NCBI GenBank assembly: GCA_017306865.1 | Contig: JAFKHH010000022.1 | Span: 1 to 64,000, forward strand | From: Filimonas sp. | Lineage (GTDB): Bacteria > Bacteroidota > Bacteroidia > Chitinophagales > Chitinophagaceae | Direction: 5' to 3' | DNA length: 64,000 nt | Shown: piece by piece, positions 16,275 through 25,714 of the stretch | Layout of the letters: each line of letters starts with the position of its first letter | Position numbering within the stretch: position 1 is the first letter of the stretch | The notes under the pieces: generated by a model | What the model was told of the DNA's origin: nothing | The model's database searches: none | The model's input: only the letters and a program-made list of their open reading frames with translations | Position numbers and translations under genes: made by a program

Positions 16275-17690
16275 ATGAGCAATAATCCAGATAATAGAGA
16301 CGCCGTTAAAGAGAGCTTTAGAGACAGGATAGCGACTGTAGATGAAAGTGGCAAACGCAACTGGATATACGCACAACAGCCGAAAGGAAAATTTTACAGA
16401 ATACGTACTTATTTAAGTATCCTTTATTTTTTGATATTCTTTGGTCTTCCGTTTATTTATGTAAACGGAAGGCCATTTCTCATGTTTAATATTCCCGAAA
16501 CAAAGTTCATCATCTTCGGGAAAGTCTTCTGGCCCCAGGACTTTTTCATTTTTGGCCTCGCCATGATCGCCTTTATTTTCTTTATCATTCTCTTTACAGC
16601 ATCATTCGGGCGCTTGTTTTGCGGATGGGCATGCCCGCAGACAAATTTTATGGAAATGATGTTCCGTAAAGTAGAATACCTGGTTCTTGGAAGTGCGAAC
16701 GAACAAAAAGCACTAAAAAAGGCACCGTGGACAAGTAGCAAAATAAGGAAAGTAGCATTGAAGCATATTCTCTTCTTCCTGCTGGCATTTATTATTGCTA
16801 ATTTTTTTCTTGCCTACATTATTAGTATAAAAGAATTGTGGAAGATCATAACGGAGCCCATAAGCGAGCATGTTGTAGGGTTTACCTCACTGCTGGCATT
16901 TAGTGGCGTGTTCTATGCAGTATATGCATTCTTCAGAGAGCAGGCGTGTACAGTCGTTTGTCCTTATGGCAGACTACAAGGCGTACTGTTGGATAAAAAC
17001 TCCATGGTAGTTGCGTACGATTATAAACGTGGTGAACCAAGGGGTAATATCAAAAAAAGCACAGCAGAAAATCCACTTGGCGACTGTATCGATTGTTTCC
17101 AATGTGTAAGAGTTTGCCCGACAGGTATAGACATTCGTAACGGTGTACAGATGGAATGTGTGGGCTGTACAGCTTGTATAGATGCCTGCGATAGTGTAAT
17201 GGATAAAATAGGCAAGCCAAGAGGCCTCGTCAGGTATGCATCTGAAAATTCTATTGCCAAAGGGGAAAAACTGCATTATACTGTAAGGATGAAGCTGTAC
17301 ACTGGGTTATGTGCCCTTGTGTTGGTACTGTTGAGCATTATATTAGTTACAAGAAAAGATGTTACTGCAATTGTAACCCGTGCATCAGGCCAGTTGTTCC
17401 AGGAGCGCGGAGATAGTATATCCAACCTGTACAACTTACGCGTAGTAAATAAAACACTCAACAAAATACCACTAACCGTAAAACTGGCATCGCAGGATGG
17501 TGCAGTAGAAGTGATTGGTGGCGCACATGTAGAAGTGGCGAAAGAGGGGCAGGGAAATGGCGTGTTCTTCGTAATAATACCCAGGAAAGCAATTCAAAAA
17601 ACGAAAACACCTATCATGTTAAACTTGTATGAAGGAAACAGGTTGATCGCCGAAGCTAAAACGATCTTCCTTGCACCTAAACAGGAATAA
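16275..17690 (+). CDS. ccoG: cytochrome c oxidase accessory protein CcoG (RdxA/FixG)
   Basis: This 471-residue membrane protein carries the NapH-like CGWACPQTNFMEMMFRKVE segment, CTVVCPYGRLQGVL, and two ferredoxin-type clusters: CIDCFQCVRVCPTGIDIRNG and CVGCTACIDACD. About five membrane helices and a C-terminal Ig-like domain complete the family pattern. CcoG is a cupric reductase needed for copper delivery to cbb3 oxidase. It starts 8 bases after ccoP. Confidence 0.96.
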   Translation: MSNNPDNRDAVKESFRDRIATVDESGKRNWIYAQQPKGKFYRIRTYLSILYFLIFFGLPFIYVNGRPFLMFNIPETKFIIFGKVFWPQDFFIFGLAMIAFIFFIILFTASFGRLFCGWACPQTNFMEMMFRKVEYLVLGSANEQKALKKAPWTSSKIRKVALKHILFFLLAFIIANFFLAYIISIKELWKIITEPISEHVVGFTSLLAFSGVFYAVYAFFREQACTVVCPYGRLQGVLLDKNSMVVAYDYKRGEPRGNIKKSTAENPLGDCIDCFQCVRVCPTGIDIRNGVQMECVGCTACIDACDSVMDKIGKPRGLVRYASENSIAKGEKLHYTVRMKLYTGLCALVLVLLSIILVTRKDVTAIVTRASGQLFQERGDSISNLYNLRVVNKTLNKIPLTVKLASQDGAVEVIGGAHVEVAKEGQGNGVFFVIIPRKAIQKTKTPIMLNLYEGNRLIAEAKTIFLAPKQE

Positions 17691-17715
17691 GATTAACTCA
17701 TTTAAATTGTATTAT

Positions 17716-18150
17716 ATGAATTGGGGAAAAGGAATAACCATTGTATTTTGTTTGTTTGCCGCGCTAATATGCACGCTGGTGTACAAATCCACTAAAACGA
17801 AATTTGACCTGGTAAGTACAGAGTATTACAAAGATGAACTTAATTACCAGGACAGGATTGAAAGCATGAATAACGCGAATAAACTTAGTGATGCAAGCAT
17901 TACACAAAATGCAGAATCTGTTATCATTACTATGCCGAAAGAACAGCAAGGTGTAAAAGTGCAAGGTGAAGCATGGTTTTATTGCAAGACAGATGCCGCA
18001 AAAGATAAAAAAATAGCGCTGACTCCTGCTGATAATGGCGTACAGGTAATTGATAAAAAAAGATTGACAAAAGGTATCTACCAGGTAAAGCTTGACTGGA
18101 AAGACAGTAAAGAGTCCTATTACACAGAGAAAGATATAGTGATTAACTAA
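17716..18150 (+). CDS. ccoH: FixH/CcoH-like oxidase assembly protein
   Basis: This 144-residue protein starts MNWGKGITIVFCLFAALICTL, a membrane anchor in which the WGKGI motif is typical of FixH. It continues with STEYYKDELNYQDRIESMNN, the conserved FixH linker. The rest is a periplasmic beta domain. I chose the ATG at 17716. An in-frame start at 17671 would overlap ccoG and adds no family sequence. The stop codon overlaps the start of the next gene by one base (TAATG), so the two are translationally coupled. Confidence 0.9.
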   Translation: MNWGKGITIVFCLFAALICTLVYKSTKTKFDLVSTEYYKDELNYQDRIESMNNANKLSDASITQNAESVIITMPKEQQGVKVQGEAWFYCKTDAAKDKKIALTPADNGVQVIDKKRLTKGIYQVKLDWKDSKESYYTEKDIVIN

Positions 18151-18854
18151 TGTATTGGCAATTACTCCTACCAGCATTGATACTAGGGCTTGTAAGCAGT
18201 CTGCATTGTGTAGGTATGTGCGGCCCTATTGCATTCGCATTGCCCGTACGTTTCCTTTCTTCAGGCAGGCGGATAGGTTTTGTGTTTTTGTATAATCTTG
18301 GACGCATAACAAGCTATGCTGCGCTCGGAGTAGTGTTCGGTTTTGCTGGGAGACAGATCTTCTTAGGAGGCTTCCAGCAAGTATTTTCCATTATAATGGG
18401 TATTGTAATTCTCCTGGTTGTATTACAGTCAATTATTGGCAAACGCTTGCTGCATATAAAAGCAATGGACAAAGCCTACCTGAAAGTGCAGGTAACGATG
18501 GGTAAGTTTTTAGGCAAAAAACAATTGTATGCCGCCTACCTTGTTGGCATTGCAAACGGGTTTCTGCCATGCGGCATGGTCTACCTTGCTATAACCGGGT
18601 CACTTGCGGCAGGAAGTGTACAGAACGGCGCTTTGTTCATGGTCTTCTTTGGATTAGGCACATGGCCAGCCATGCTCGCATTATCCTTCTTCAGTGTAGT
18701 GATCAATATCTCCGCAAGAAATACCATAAAAAAAATAACACCCTACTTCGCATTGCTTGTAGCGGTGTTATTAATTCTGCGCGGTATGAATTTAAACATA
18801 CCCTATATAAGTCCATATTTGGTAAATACAGGCGCAGCAATATCTTGTCATTGA
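18150..18854 (+). CDS. TauE/SafE-type membrane protein linked to cbb3 oxidase
   Basis: This 234-residue protein has about six membrane helices. It starts with LILGLVSSLHCVGMCGPIAFAL, the signature of the UreH/DsbD_2-like sulfite-exporter family found beside ccoGHI genes. A second conserved block, GIANGFLPCGMVYLAI, lies in the middle. In other bacteria this family member is implicated in copper handling for oxidase assembly. The exact substrate here is unknown. It is the last gene of the operon. A 16-bp inverted repeat begins on its stop codon. Confidence 0.85.
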   Translation: MYWQLLLPALILGLVSSLHCVGMCGPIAFALPVRFLSSGRRIGFVFLYNLGRITSYAALGVVFGFAGRQIFLGGFQQVFSIIMGIVILLVVLQSIIGKRLLHIKAMDKAYLKVQVTMGKFLGKKQLYAAYLVGIANGFLPCGMVYLAITGSLAAGSVQNGALFMVFFGLGTWPAMLALSFFSVVINISARNTIKKITPYFALLVAVLLILRGMNLNIPYISPYLVNTGAAISCH

Positions 18855-18914
18855 TTTGAGATTTGAAATGATCGATGATGCTCAATCTCAAATCTTAAAT
18901 TTCAAATCTCAAAT
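18854..18914. repeat. AT-rich inverted repeat after the TauE/SafE gene
   Basis: ATTTGAGATTTGAAAT (18854-18869) is the exact reverse complement of ATTTCAAATCTCAAAT (18899-18914). A 24-base stretch at 18884-18907 recurs identically at 33338-33361. The region lies between two converging genes and has no T-run terminator. Confidence 0.85.
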
Positions 18915-18919
18915 CTGTT

Positions 18920-20737
18920 TTAGTTCATTTGCTCCTTCGCCACTGCCGCGTACTTTCTTTCACCTATTTGCTGGCGCCACATTGCATAATAAAGGCCTTT
19001 TTCTTCCAGCAGTGCAGCGTGTGATCCTGTTTCTACAACCCGGCCACGTTCCAGTACATAAATACGGTCTGCGTGCATAATCGTACTCAGCCTGTGTGCA
19101 ATCATCACCGTTATTTGTTCACGCTCAGCAGAAATATTTTTAATAGTGGAAGTAATCTCTTCTTCTGTAATAGAATCCAGTGCAGAAGTCGCTTCGTCAA
19201 AAATTAATAGGCGAGGTTTACGCAACAAACTTCTTGCTATGCTCAATCGCTGCTTTTCGCCGCCGCTTAACTTCAGGCCACCTTCACCGATCATTGTATC
19301 TATTCCCTTCTCCGCCCTCGACAGCAGATTTTGACAGCTCGCTTTTATCAAAGCATCCTGCAAGTCTTCATCTGTTGCTTCCGGTTTTACAAACAGGAGG
19401 TTCTCTTTAATAGTACCGGCAAACAATTGTGTATCCTGCGTTACAAATCCTATTTGCATACGCAGCTCATCAAAATAAATTTGTTCGCTATCAACGCCGT
19501 TATACAACACACGACCCTCTTCAGTCCGGTACAGTCCTACCAGCAATTTTACCAGTGTGCTCTTACCTGCACCAGACGGGCCAACAAATGCGATTGTTTC
19601 ACCTTTACGTACATCGAAACTAATGTTGTCAATTGCTTTATACTGAGCCGTTTGATGCTTGAAAGCTACATTGTCAAAAGTCAATTCACTGATGTTGCCA
19701 ATATGTGTAGGCTGTGCCGGGGAAGGCTCCACCTGCCTCTGCATCAGGTTGTGAAAATTGTTCAATGACGCTTCCGCTTCACGGTATGCTAAAATGATGC
19801 TACCGATCTCCTGTAGTGGGCCGAATATAAAGAACGAGTAGAATGTAAGCGACATCACTTCACCCGGCGTTAATTTACCCCGGAATACCAACCATAATAA
19901 AGTGAACATGATCACCTGGCGGAGGAAGTTTACAAAAGTGCCTTGTATAAAACTTAATGCACGAATACTTTTTACCTTCTTCAGCTCCAGGTTCAGGATC
20001 TTGTACGTATTATTATTTAGCCGTTTTATCTCCTGCTCGCTTAATCCCAGGCTTTTTACCAGTTCTATATTGCGTAATGACTCTGTTGTACTTCCTGCAA
20101 GCGCATTCGTTTCTTTTACAATCGTTTTTTGAATAAGTTTAATACGCTTACTCAATACACTTAGTAAAAGACCCAATAAGATCATACCTGATACATAGAT
20201 CGGCATAATAGACCAATGAAGGCTAAAGGAATAGACAGTAATGAAAATAACCGCAACAAGCACCGTAAAGATCACATTTACAAATGGCAGAACAAATCGC
20301 TCTGTATCTGTTCTCACCTTCGATAAAGTAGAGAGCGTTTCACCACTTCGTTGATCTTCGAAATCAGAGAAAGGCAATTTCATGGAATGCTTCAAGCCAT
20401 CCGTGAAAATTTTAGCGCCAAATTTTTGTACAACTACATTCGTAAAATAATCCTGGAAAGCCTTTGCAATCCGCGATACCATAGCAACGCCAATCAATAA
20501 GCCCAGCGCAGTCAAAACACTCCAGATAAATTGTGATTGCGTACGTACCCCGGTTGGAATAAAATTCTTTTTCTTGTCAAAGTAGCCTGTTTCATGCGGG
20601 TGGGTGATCAGTTGATCAAACATCTTCCCAAAAATGTATGGGTCCAGCATGGAAAAAACCTGGTTAATAGCTGCCATCAGCAGCGCCAACATCACCAGCC
20701 ATTTATACGGCTTCAAATATCGTAGTAAGATCTTCAT
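18920..20737 (-). CDS. ABC-type exporter, fused permease and ATPase
   Basis: This 605-residue half-transporter has six membrane helices in residues 1-320. A nucleotide-binding domain follows at about 345-585 with Walker A GPSGAGKSTL, the signature LSGGEKQRLSIARSLL, Walker B LLIFDEATSALD and an AHRLST switch. The EQxxG and coupling segments match MsbA-type exporters. As one half it should homodimerise in the inner membrane. Substrate cannot be told from sequence; lipid or drug export are both possible. It converges on the cbb3 operon and has no partner gene. Confidence 0.92.
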   Translation of the reverse strand: MKILLRYLKPYKWLVMLALLMAAINQVFSMLDPYIFGKMFDQLITHPHETGYFDKKKNFIPTGVRTQSQFIWSVLTALGLLIGVAMVSRIAKAFQDYFTNVVVQKFGAKIFTDGLKHSMKLPFSDFEDQRSGETLSTLSKVRTDTERFVLPFVNVIFTVLVAVIFITVYSFSLHWSIMPIYVSGMILLGLLLSVLSKRIKLIQKTIVKETNALAGSTTESLRNIELVKSLGLSEQEIKRLNNNTYKILNLELKKVKSIRALSFIQGTFVNFLRQVIMFTLLWLVFRGKLTPGEVMSLTFYSFFIFGPLQEIGSIILAYREAEASLNNFHNLMQRQVEPSPAQPTHIGNISELTFDNVAFKHQTAQYKAIDNISFDVRKGETIAFVGPSGAGKSTLVKLLVGLYRTEEGRVLYNGVDSEQIYFDELRMQIGFVTQDTQLFAGTIKENLLFVKPEATDEDLQDALIKASCQNLLSRAEKGIDTMIGEGGLKLSGGEKQRLSIARSLLRKPRLLIFDEATSALDSITEEEITSTIKNISAEREQITVMIAHRLSTIMHADRIYVLERGRVVETGSHAALLEEKGLYYAMWRQQIGERKYAAVAKEQMN

Positions 20738-20838
20738 AAACTATGAAAGGTTATTAATAAGTGAAATTAACATGTAGCAGCGACATGTCGAATGTGAAAA
20801 TTATGGTTGCTGCAAAACCATTGAAAAATAAAACACGG

Positions 20839-21381
20839 TTAGCGCAAAAGCTCAAGCATTACAGCAGATACAGCTACAGGTACAAGTTCCCGTATCTTTT
20901 GCAAAGCGATGCTCTTTTGTTTTTTTACAGTAAGTGGTGAAATATTCAGATAAGCGCTGATCTCCTCATTGGAGAAACCTTCGAAGAAACTCATTTCGAA
21001 AATAGCCTTACATTTTCCAGGTAATTGTAAAGCAGCTTTCTTTATTTGTGCGATTAATTCTTCCGCATTATTATCCGTTTCCGGTGACTGATACTTTGCG
21101 TATGCTTCCAATACTTCCTCCTCTTTCTTTCTTTTCCTGCCATAATCCAATGCCGTGTATCGAACCGTCTGGTATAAATAAGCCGCCGGGTTGTCTACAT
21201 GATCCAACGTAAAACGCTTTTCCCAAAGTTTGAAAAAAGCATCCTGCACCACCTGGCAACAGGTATCCCTGTCGTCCACGAGTTTTGAGCACAAGACCAC
21301 CATTTTCTCAAAGTGTAGTTTATAGAAAACTTCAAAGGTGCTGACATTGCTCCAGGGTAAGTTGTCCGGTACGCGCTTCAT
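20839..21381 (-). CDS. ECF sigma factor, FecI-like
   Basis: This 180-residue protein has sigma region 2 (FYKLHFEKMVVLCSKLVDDR and AFFKLWEKRFTL) and region 4 (EMSFFEGFSNEEISAYLNIS, then PLTVKKQKSIALQKIREL). This is the pattern of the sigma factors that pair with FecR and SusC proteins in Bacteroidota. The FecR gene is 87 bases away but on the opposite strand, so the pair is divergent rather than in the usual co-directional order. No conserved start ambiguity is seen. Confidence 0.93.
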   Translation of the reverse strand: MKRVPDNLPWSNVSTFEVFYKLHFEKMVVLCSKLVDDRDTCCQVVQDAFFKLWEKRFTLDHVDNPAAYLYQTVRYTALDYGRKRKKEEEVLEAYAKYQSPETDNNAEELIAQIKKAALQLPGKCKAIFEMSFFEGFSNEEISAYLNISPLTVKKQKSIALQKIRELVPVAVSAVMLELLR

Positions 21382-21438
21382 TATCGGAGCATAAAGTTAA
21401 GTGTAAATTTTTTTTATGCTGCTTTACTCCGCAAAGCC

Positions 21439-21459
21439 TTTTTTTACGTCATGGGGTAA
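21439..21459 (+). promoter_or_regulatory. possible ECF-type promoter of the fecR operon
   Basis: A run of seven T residues (21439-21445) and GGGGTAA (21453-21459) lie just before the fecR start codon. T-run plus GGGGTAA sequences occur ahead of many Bacteroidota sigma/FecR units, from memory. The distance to the ATG is only 9 bases. Confidence 0.3.
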
Positions 21460-21468
21460 ACTAACTAC

Positions 21469-22446
21469 ATGCAGGCGCAACAGGAATGGGAGATATGGCT
21501 GGAACAATACCTCAACGGCACTGCCGATGAGCGGACTGTACAGCAGCTAAAAGATTGGACATCAGCCTCAAAGGAGAATAATCAGCTATTCCTAACGTTT
21601 GTTCGTTCTTATAAAATGGCCGTTCCTGCATGGATAAAAGAAGTCTCTGCCGAACAAACCTGGCCCGAACTGGCGGAGCGAATCCGGCAACATGAAGCAG
21701 CCAAAACAAAGAAAAACGGCGCACTCATTGCGCTGCGTTGGGCCGCTGCTGCTGCCGTTGCAGCCTCTTTCCTCTTTTTTATTTTCAGGTGGATAGAAGG
21801 CAACCGTGATGAATACCTTGTATATACAACTACTGATGCACCTCAACAAATAACCTTACCCGATAGCTCTCATGTGCAATTAAATGTGCGCAGCCAGATC
21901 AAAATAAACAAGGGCTTTGGGAAAAAGAACCGTTCTGTGCTACAGGAAGGGCAAGCCTTTTACGATGTAACAAAAAATCAGCAGTTGCCTTTTGAGATCC
22001 ATACAGCGCACGCGGTTACTACAGTAGTCGGTACCAGTTTTGATCTGTCAGCCTACGAAGAGAATCCTGAAGAGCGCTTGTCTGTAGTGACTGGTATTGT
22101 AAACTATCAGCCTGCTAACACAACAGTAAACTCAACACTTGTGCGTGCAGGCAACAGCCTCGTCTATGCTTATAACACGCCACAGTTAACCACCAGGGCA
22201 GTCATAGCAAACCAGCAACTGTACTGGACAGGAAAACTGGTTTTCGAAAATCAGCCGTTGCAATCTATCATTCCTGCATTACAGAATTATTACCATGTGA
22301 CTATTGCCGTTAAGAATGCTGCATTGCTATCTAAAAGCTTTACAGGTTCTTTTGAGAATGAGTCTTTGCAGAATGTATTAAACACAATTTGTTTCACACT
22401 AAATATAAAATACCAGCAGAAAGGAAATATTTATCAATTGTATTAG
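21469..22446 (+). CDS. FecR-family anti-sigma factor
   Basis: This 325-residue protein has a cytoplasmic N-terminus (FecR N-terminal zinc-helix-like region, LEQYLNGTADERTVQQLKDW), one membrane helix at about 86-108, and the periplasmic FecR domain (ITLPDSSHVQLNVRSQIKIN to VVTGIVNYQ). A C-terminal DUF4974-like domain ends with FTGSFENESLQNVLNTICFT. It should hold the divergent ECF sigma inactive until the SusC partner signals. It lies 39 bases upstream of the SusC gene. Confidence 0.95.
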   Translation: MQAQQEWEIWLEQYLNGTADERTVQQLKDWTSASKENNQLFLTFVRSYKMAVPAWIKEVSAEQTWPELAERIRQHEAAKTKKNGALIALRWAAAAAVAASFLFFIFRWIEGNRDEYLVYTTTDAPQQITLPDSSHVQLNVRSQIKINKGFGKKNRSVLQEGQAFYDVTKNQQLPFEIHTAHAVTTVVGTSFDLSAYEENPEERLSVVTGIVNYQPANTTVNSTLVRAGNSLVYAYNTPQLTTRAVIANQQLYWTGKLVFENQPLQSIIPALQNYYHVTIAVKNAALLSKSFTGSFENESLQNVLNTICFTLNIKYQQKGNIYQLY

Positions 22447-22485
22447 TTGTCGCATACGTTTTAGCTTTTAACACCCAGAACTAAC

Positions 22486-25400
22486 ATGAAATATTTTTTA
22501 ATCAGTACCCTGTTCTTACTGGCACTATGTGCTACAGTAAATGTAATGGCGCAGGAACAGCCAGTGAGATATGTTCCTAAAGAAACAGTAAAGCTTAGTG
22601 AGTTTTTAACCATTCTTGAAAAGCAATATGATGTAAAGTTTGCGTACAGCGCAGACGTGCTACCGCTGAATAAGATGGTTCCCTTCAAAAAAACGCTTTC
22701 TCTTGAGCAGGCTTTAAGTTATCTATCGAAAGAATTGGACATCCTGTATGTCATTAGTGGCAAACGCGTTGTCTTAACCAGGAATGAAAAGAAACCGCAG
22801 GTATCTACAGAAAAGAAAACTGTAGCAGGCAGCGTGTTTAATAGTAAAGACGATATGCCGTTGGAAGGCGTAGCTGTAAATGTAGCAGGCACACATAACA
22901 GTGTGCTTACAGATGCGTCAGGCAAATACCTGATCACAGTAAACAAAGAAAGCGACATCCTTGAATTTAATTATATAGGTAAAGAACCGCTGCGGTTAAC
23001 GATAGCACAAGCATCTATTGTAAAACTGAATGATGACTCCCGCATGTTAGACAATGTGATCATCACTGGTTATGGCTCTACAGAGAAAAAAGAAAACCAG
23101 GTAGGTAGCGCATACCAGATCTCCAGCGAAAAACTGGAAAGGAAACCTGTAGATAGAATAGATCATATGCTGGATGGATTAGTGCCAGGGTTGAGATGGG
23201 ACGTACAAAGCGATAACCAGACAAGCGCCCGCCCGCGTTACCAGACCCGTATAAGAGGTGATGGCTCTTTCAACGCATCAGGTGAACCTTTATGGATCAT
23301 AGATGGAGTGCCTTTATATACAGGTGGCAGCACGAATCTTATTCCCGGTATAAACACGAGTGTGAGCCCGCTATCTTATATCAACCCGAATGACATTAGG
23401 TCTATTACTGTTTTAAAAGATGCTACAGCTACATCTATATATGGTGCTAATGGATCTAATGGTGTAATACTGGTAACAACAAAAAAAGGCGCGGTGGGCG
23501 CTAACAGGACCACTTATAGTGCAAGAACTGGTATAAACATTATTACCAATACCAAATTCCAGGTGCTGAACGGTGATGAATATAGAATGCTGCTGAATGA
23601 AACATACAAAAATTCAGGGCAAACTCCACCAAACTATATTCCGGCGAAAGACATCTACAATACAGATTGGTATGATGTTTTTTTTAGAAATGGATTGACC
23701 AACATGCAAGACCTTTCTTTTTCCGGTGGAAATGAAAATACCCGCTATTATATATCCACTTCCTACTACAATGAAAAAAGCACCATGATCGCTAACAACA
23801 CGCAGAGACTATCTATGCGCGTGAACCTGGATCAGAAAGTGGCGAGATGGATGAATGTTGCATTTCGCGTAGGAGGTTCTTATAATAAAAATAAAATATT
23901 CTCTCCCGGAACAGACTATTTTGTAAACCGGCCTACAACATCACCGTACAATCCTGACGGGTCATTCACTATGTTTGATTCTGCAATGAATCAAAAATTC
24001 TTTAACTCATTTGCAGCAGCCAGCCAGAACGATGATAACCAAAACACAATGGCGCTTAATGGCAACATCACTGTAACCATCAAATTGCTAAAAGGCCTTG
24101 AGTTCACTTCCACAAATGGTATCGATTACCTGAATGTGAAAGAAGATGAATACGAATCTATGTATAACTGGACTGGCAGTAGCTCCGGAGGCGATGCAAC
24201 GCGCTCGCAGACCAACTATCTGAAATGGATCAGTACAAACAGGATTAACTATACAACAAGGATTGGCAAAGGAAGATTTGATGCGCTGGTAGCAACAGAA
24301 GCATCTAATGCAAAACGTTCTTCTATTACAGCAGAAGGTTATGGTTTTGCAAATGATAATATTCGTGAAGTCAGCTATGCCAGTACAAGATTAGGAAGTA
24401 GCAGCGCGGAAGAAGAGGCCGCACTGTCATTGTTGTCCAGGGTATCCTACTCATGGGATAACAAATATTCCATCATTACGAATTATCGCAGGGATGGCAA
24501 CTCCAGTTTTGGTGCAGATGTGCGCTGGGCAAATTTTGCTTCCATCGGTGGTTCATGGAATATCAGCAACGAACGTTTCTGGCATATTAGGTGGATCGAT
24601 CTAGCAAAGTTAAAAATCAGTTATGGTACCAACGGTAACTCTCGCATAGGTATCTATGATGCAAAAGGCACATACAGTTTTGATAATACCTACTCCTACA
24701 ATAACGCCCCCGGAGCAGTTATGACAAGGGGAGAGAATCCGGGTTATAGCTGGGAAACCAGTAAACAACTAAACGTAGGTGCATCGTTGAGTTTTTTCAA
24801 CCGCATCAACCTGGATATAGAGCTTTATCGTAAACGCACTATCAACCTGATTGATCTTGTGGACGTAAGCCGTACTACAGGCCAGACAAGAATAAACCAG
24901 AATGTAGGTTCAGTAGAAAATAAAGGGATAGAGATTACCCTGTCTACAGTTAACGTGAGATATAAGGGATTTGAATGGGTAACAGACCTCAACCTTACAC
25001 ATAATCGTAACCGCATTTTGGCATTGAACAATGAAAACAGCAAAGTGTATGGAGATAACATACGGCAGGTTGGAACAGATATGAATGCATTCTACCTCAT
25101 ACGCTGGGCTGGTGTAGATCCGAGAGATGGTGGCCCACTGTGGTACGATGCAAGAGGAAACATAACAAAGCTGTATGATCCGCTGAACCGCGTAGCCGTA
25201 GGTTCCTCTACGCCAGATGTATATGGCGGTATTAATAATACTTTTTCTTACAAAGGATTTTCTCTTTCCGTACTGCTGAACTATACCATAGGTGGATATG
25301 CATTTAGCAGCTTGCGCAGAAATGCGGAGACAGATGGATATGAAATATTGAATAACAACCAGTCGAGAAATCTCCTGAACAGATGGGTTGAAGAAGGCGA

Positions 25401-25695
25401 CCTTACTACTGTGCCTAAACTGCAGTCTAAGAGCACAAAATCCTTTATGAACTCAACCCGCTTCCTGCACCATAAAACAAGCTTGCGGTTACAGAACATT
25501 GCACTTAACTATAATTTTCATCCCGATGTAATAAAACATTTGTGGATGAGAAGTTTGAGTGCATACGCACAAGCTGATAATGTGGGCATGTGGACACCTT
25601 ATGGCGGAAGCAGTGACAGGAACACCTATAAAAATTCATTCTCACCATTCCCTGTTCAGTGTGTGATCTCACTGGGTATTGTTGCAGGATTTTAA
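22486..25695 (+). CDS. SusC/RagA-type TonB-linked outer-membrane transporter with STN signalling domain
   Basis: This 1069-residue protein has a signal peptide, an STN domain at about residues 28-100 (KLSEFLTILEKQYDVKFAYS), and a carboxypeptidase-like regulatory domain at about 108-190. A plug follows (DNVIITGYGSTEKK through LWIIDGVPLY and ITVLKDATATSIYGANGSNG), then a long beta-barrel. The STN domain is the part that talks to FecR, so this transporter probably triggers its own expression when substrate binds. SusC proteins import oligomers with a SusD lid. Here the SusD gene follows 19 bases later but is interrupted. Confidence 0.96.
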   Translation: MKYFLISTLFLLALCATVNVMAQEQPVRYVPKETVKLSEFLTILEKQYDVKFAYSADVLPLNKMVPFKKTLSLEQALSYLSKELDILYVISGKRVVLTRNEKKPQVSTEKKTVAGSVFNSKDDMPLEGVAVNVAGTHNSVLTDASGKYLITVNKESDILEFNYIGKEPLRLTIAQASIVKLNDDSRMLDNVIITGYGSTEKKENQVGSAYQISSEKLERKPVDRIDHMLDGLVPGLRWDVQSDNQTSARPRYQTRIRGDGSFNASGEPLWIIDGVPLYTGGSTNLIPGINTSVSPLSYINPNDIRSITVLKDATATSIYGANGSNGVILVTTKKGAVGANRTTYSARTGINIITNTKFQVLNGDEYRMLLNETYKNSGQTPPNYIPAKDIYNTDWYDVFFRNGLTNMQDLSFSGGNENTRYYISTSYYNEKSTMIANNTQRLSMRVNLDQKVARWMNVAFRVGGSYNKNKIFSPGTDYFVNRPTTSPYNPDGSFTMFDSAMNQKFFNSFAAASQNDDNQNTMALNGNITVTIKLLKGLEFTSTNGIDYLNVKEDEYESMYNWTGSSSGGDATRSQTNYLKWISTNRINYTTRIGKGRFDALVATEASNAKRSSITAEGYGFANDNIREVSYASTRLGSSSAEEEAALSLLSRVSYSWDNKYSIITNYRRDGNSSFGADVRWANFASIGGSWNISNERFWHIRWIDLAKLKISYGTNGNSRIGIYDAKGTYSFDNTYSYNNAPGAVMTRGENPGYSWETSKQLNVGASLSFFNRINLDIELYRKRTINLIDLVDVSRTTGQTRINQNVGSVENKGIEITLSTVNVRYKGFEWVTDLNLTHNRNRILALNNENSKVYGDNIRQVGTDMNAFYLIRWAGVDPRDGGPLWYDARGNITKLYDPLNRVAVGSSTPDVYGGINNTFSYKGFSLSVLLNYTIGGYAFSSLRRNAETDGYEILNNNQSRNLLNRWVEEGDLTTVPKLQSKSTKSFMNSTRFLHHKTSLRLQNIALNYNFHPDVIKHLWMRSLSAYAQADNVGMWTPYGGSSDRNTYKNSFSPFPVQCVISLGIVAGF

Positions 25696-25714
25696 ATCGT
25701 TTAAGCAGAAAGAA

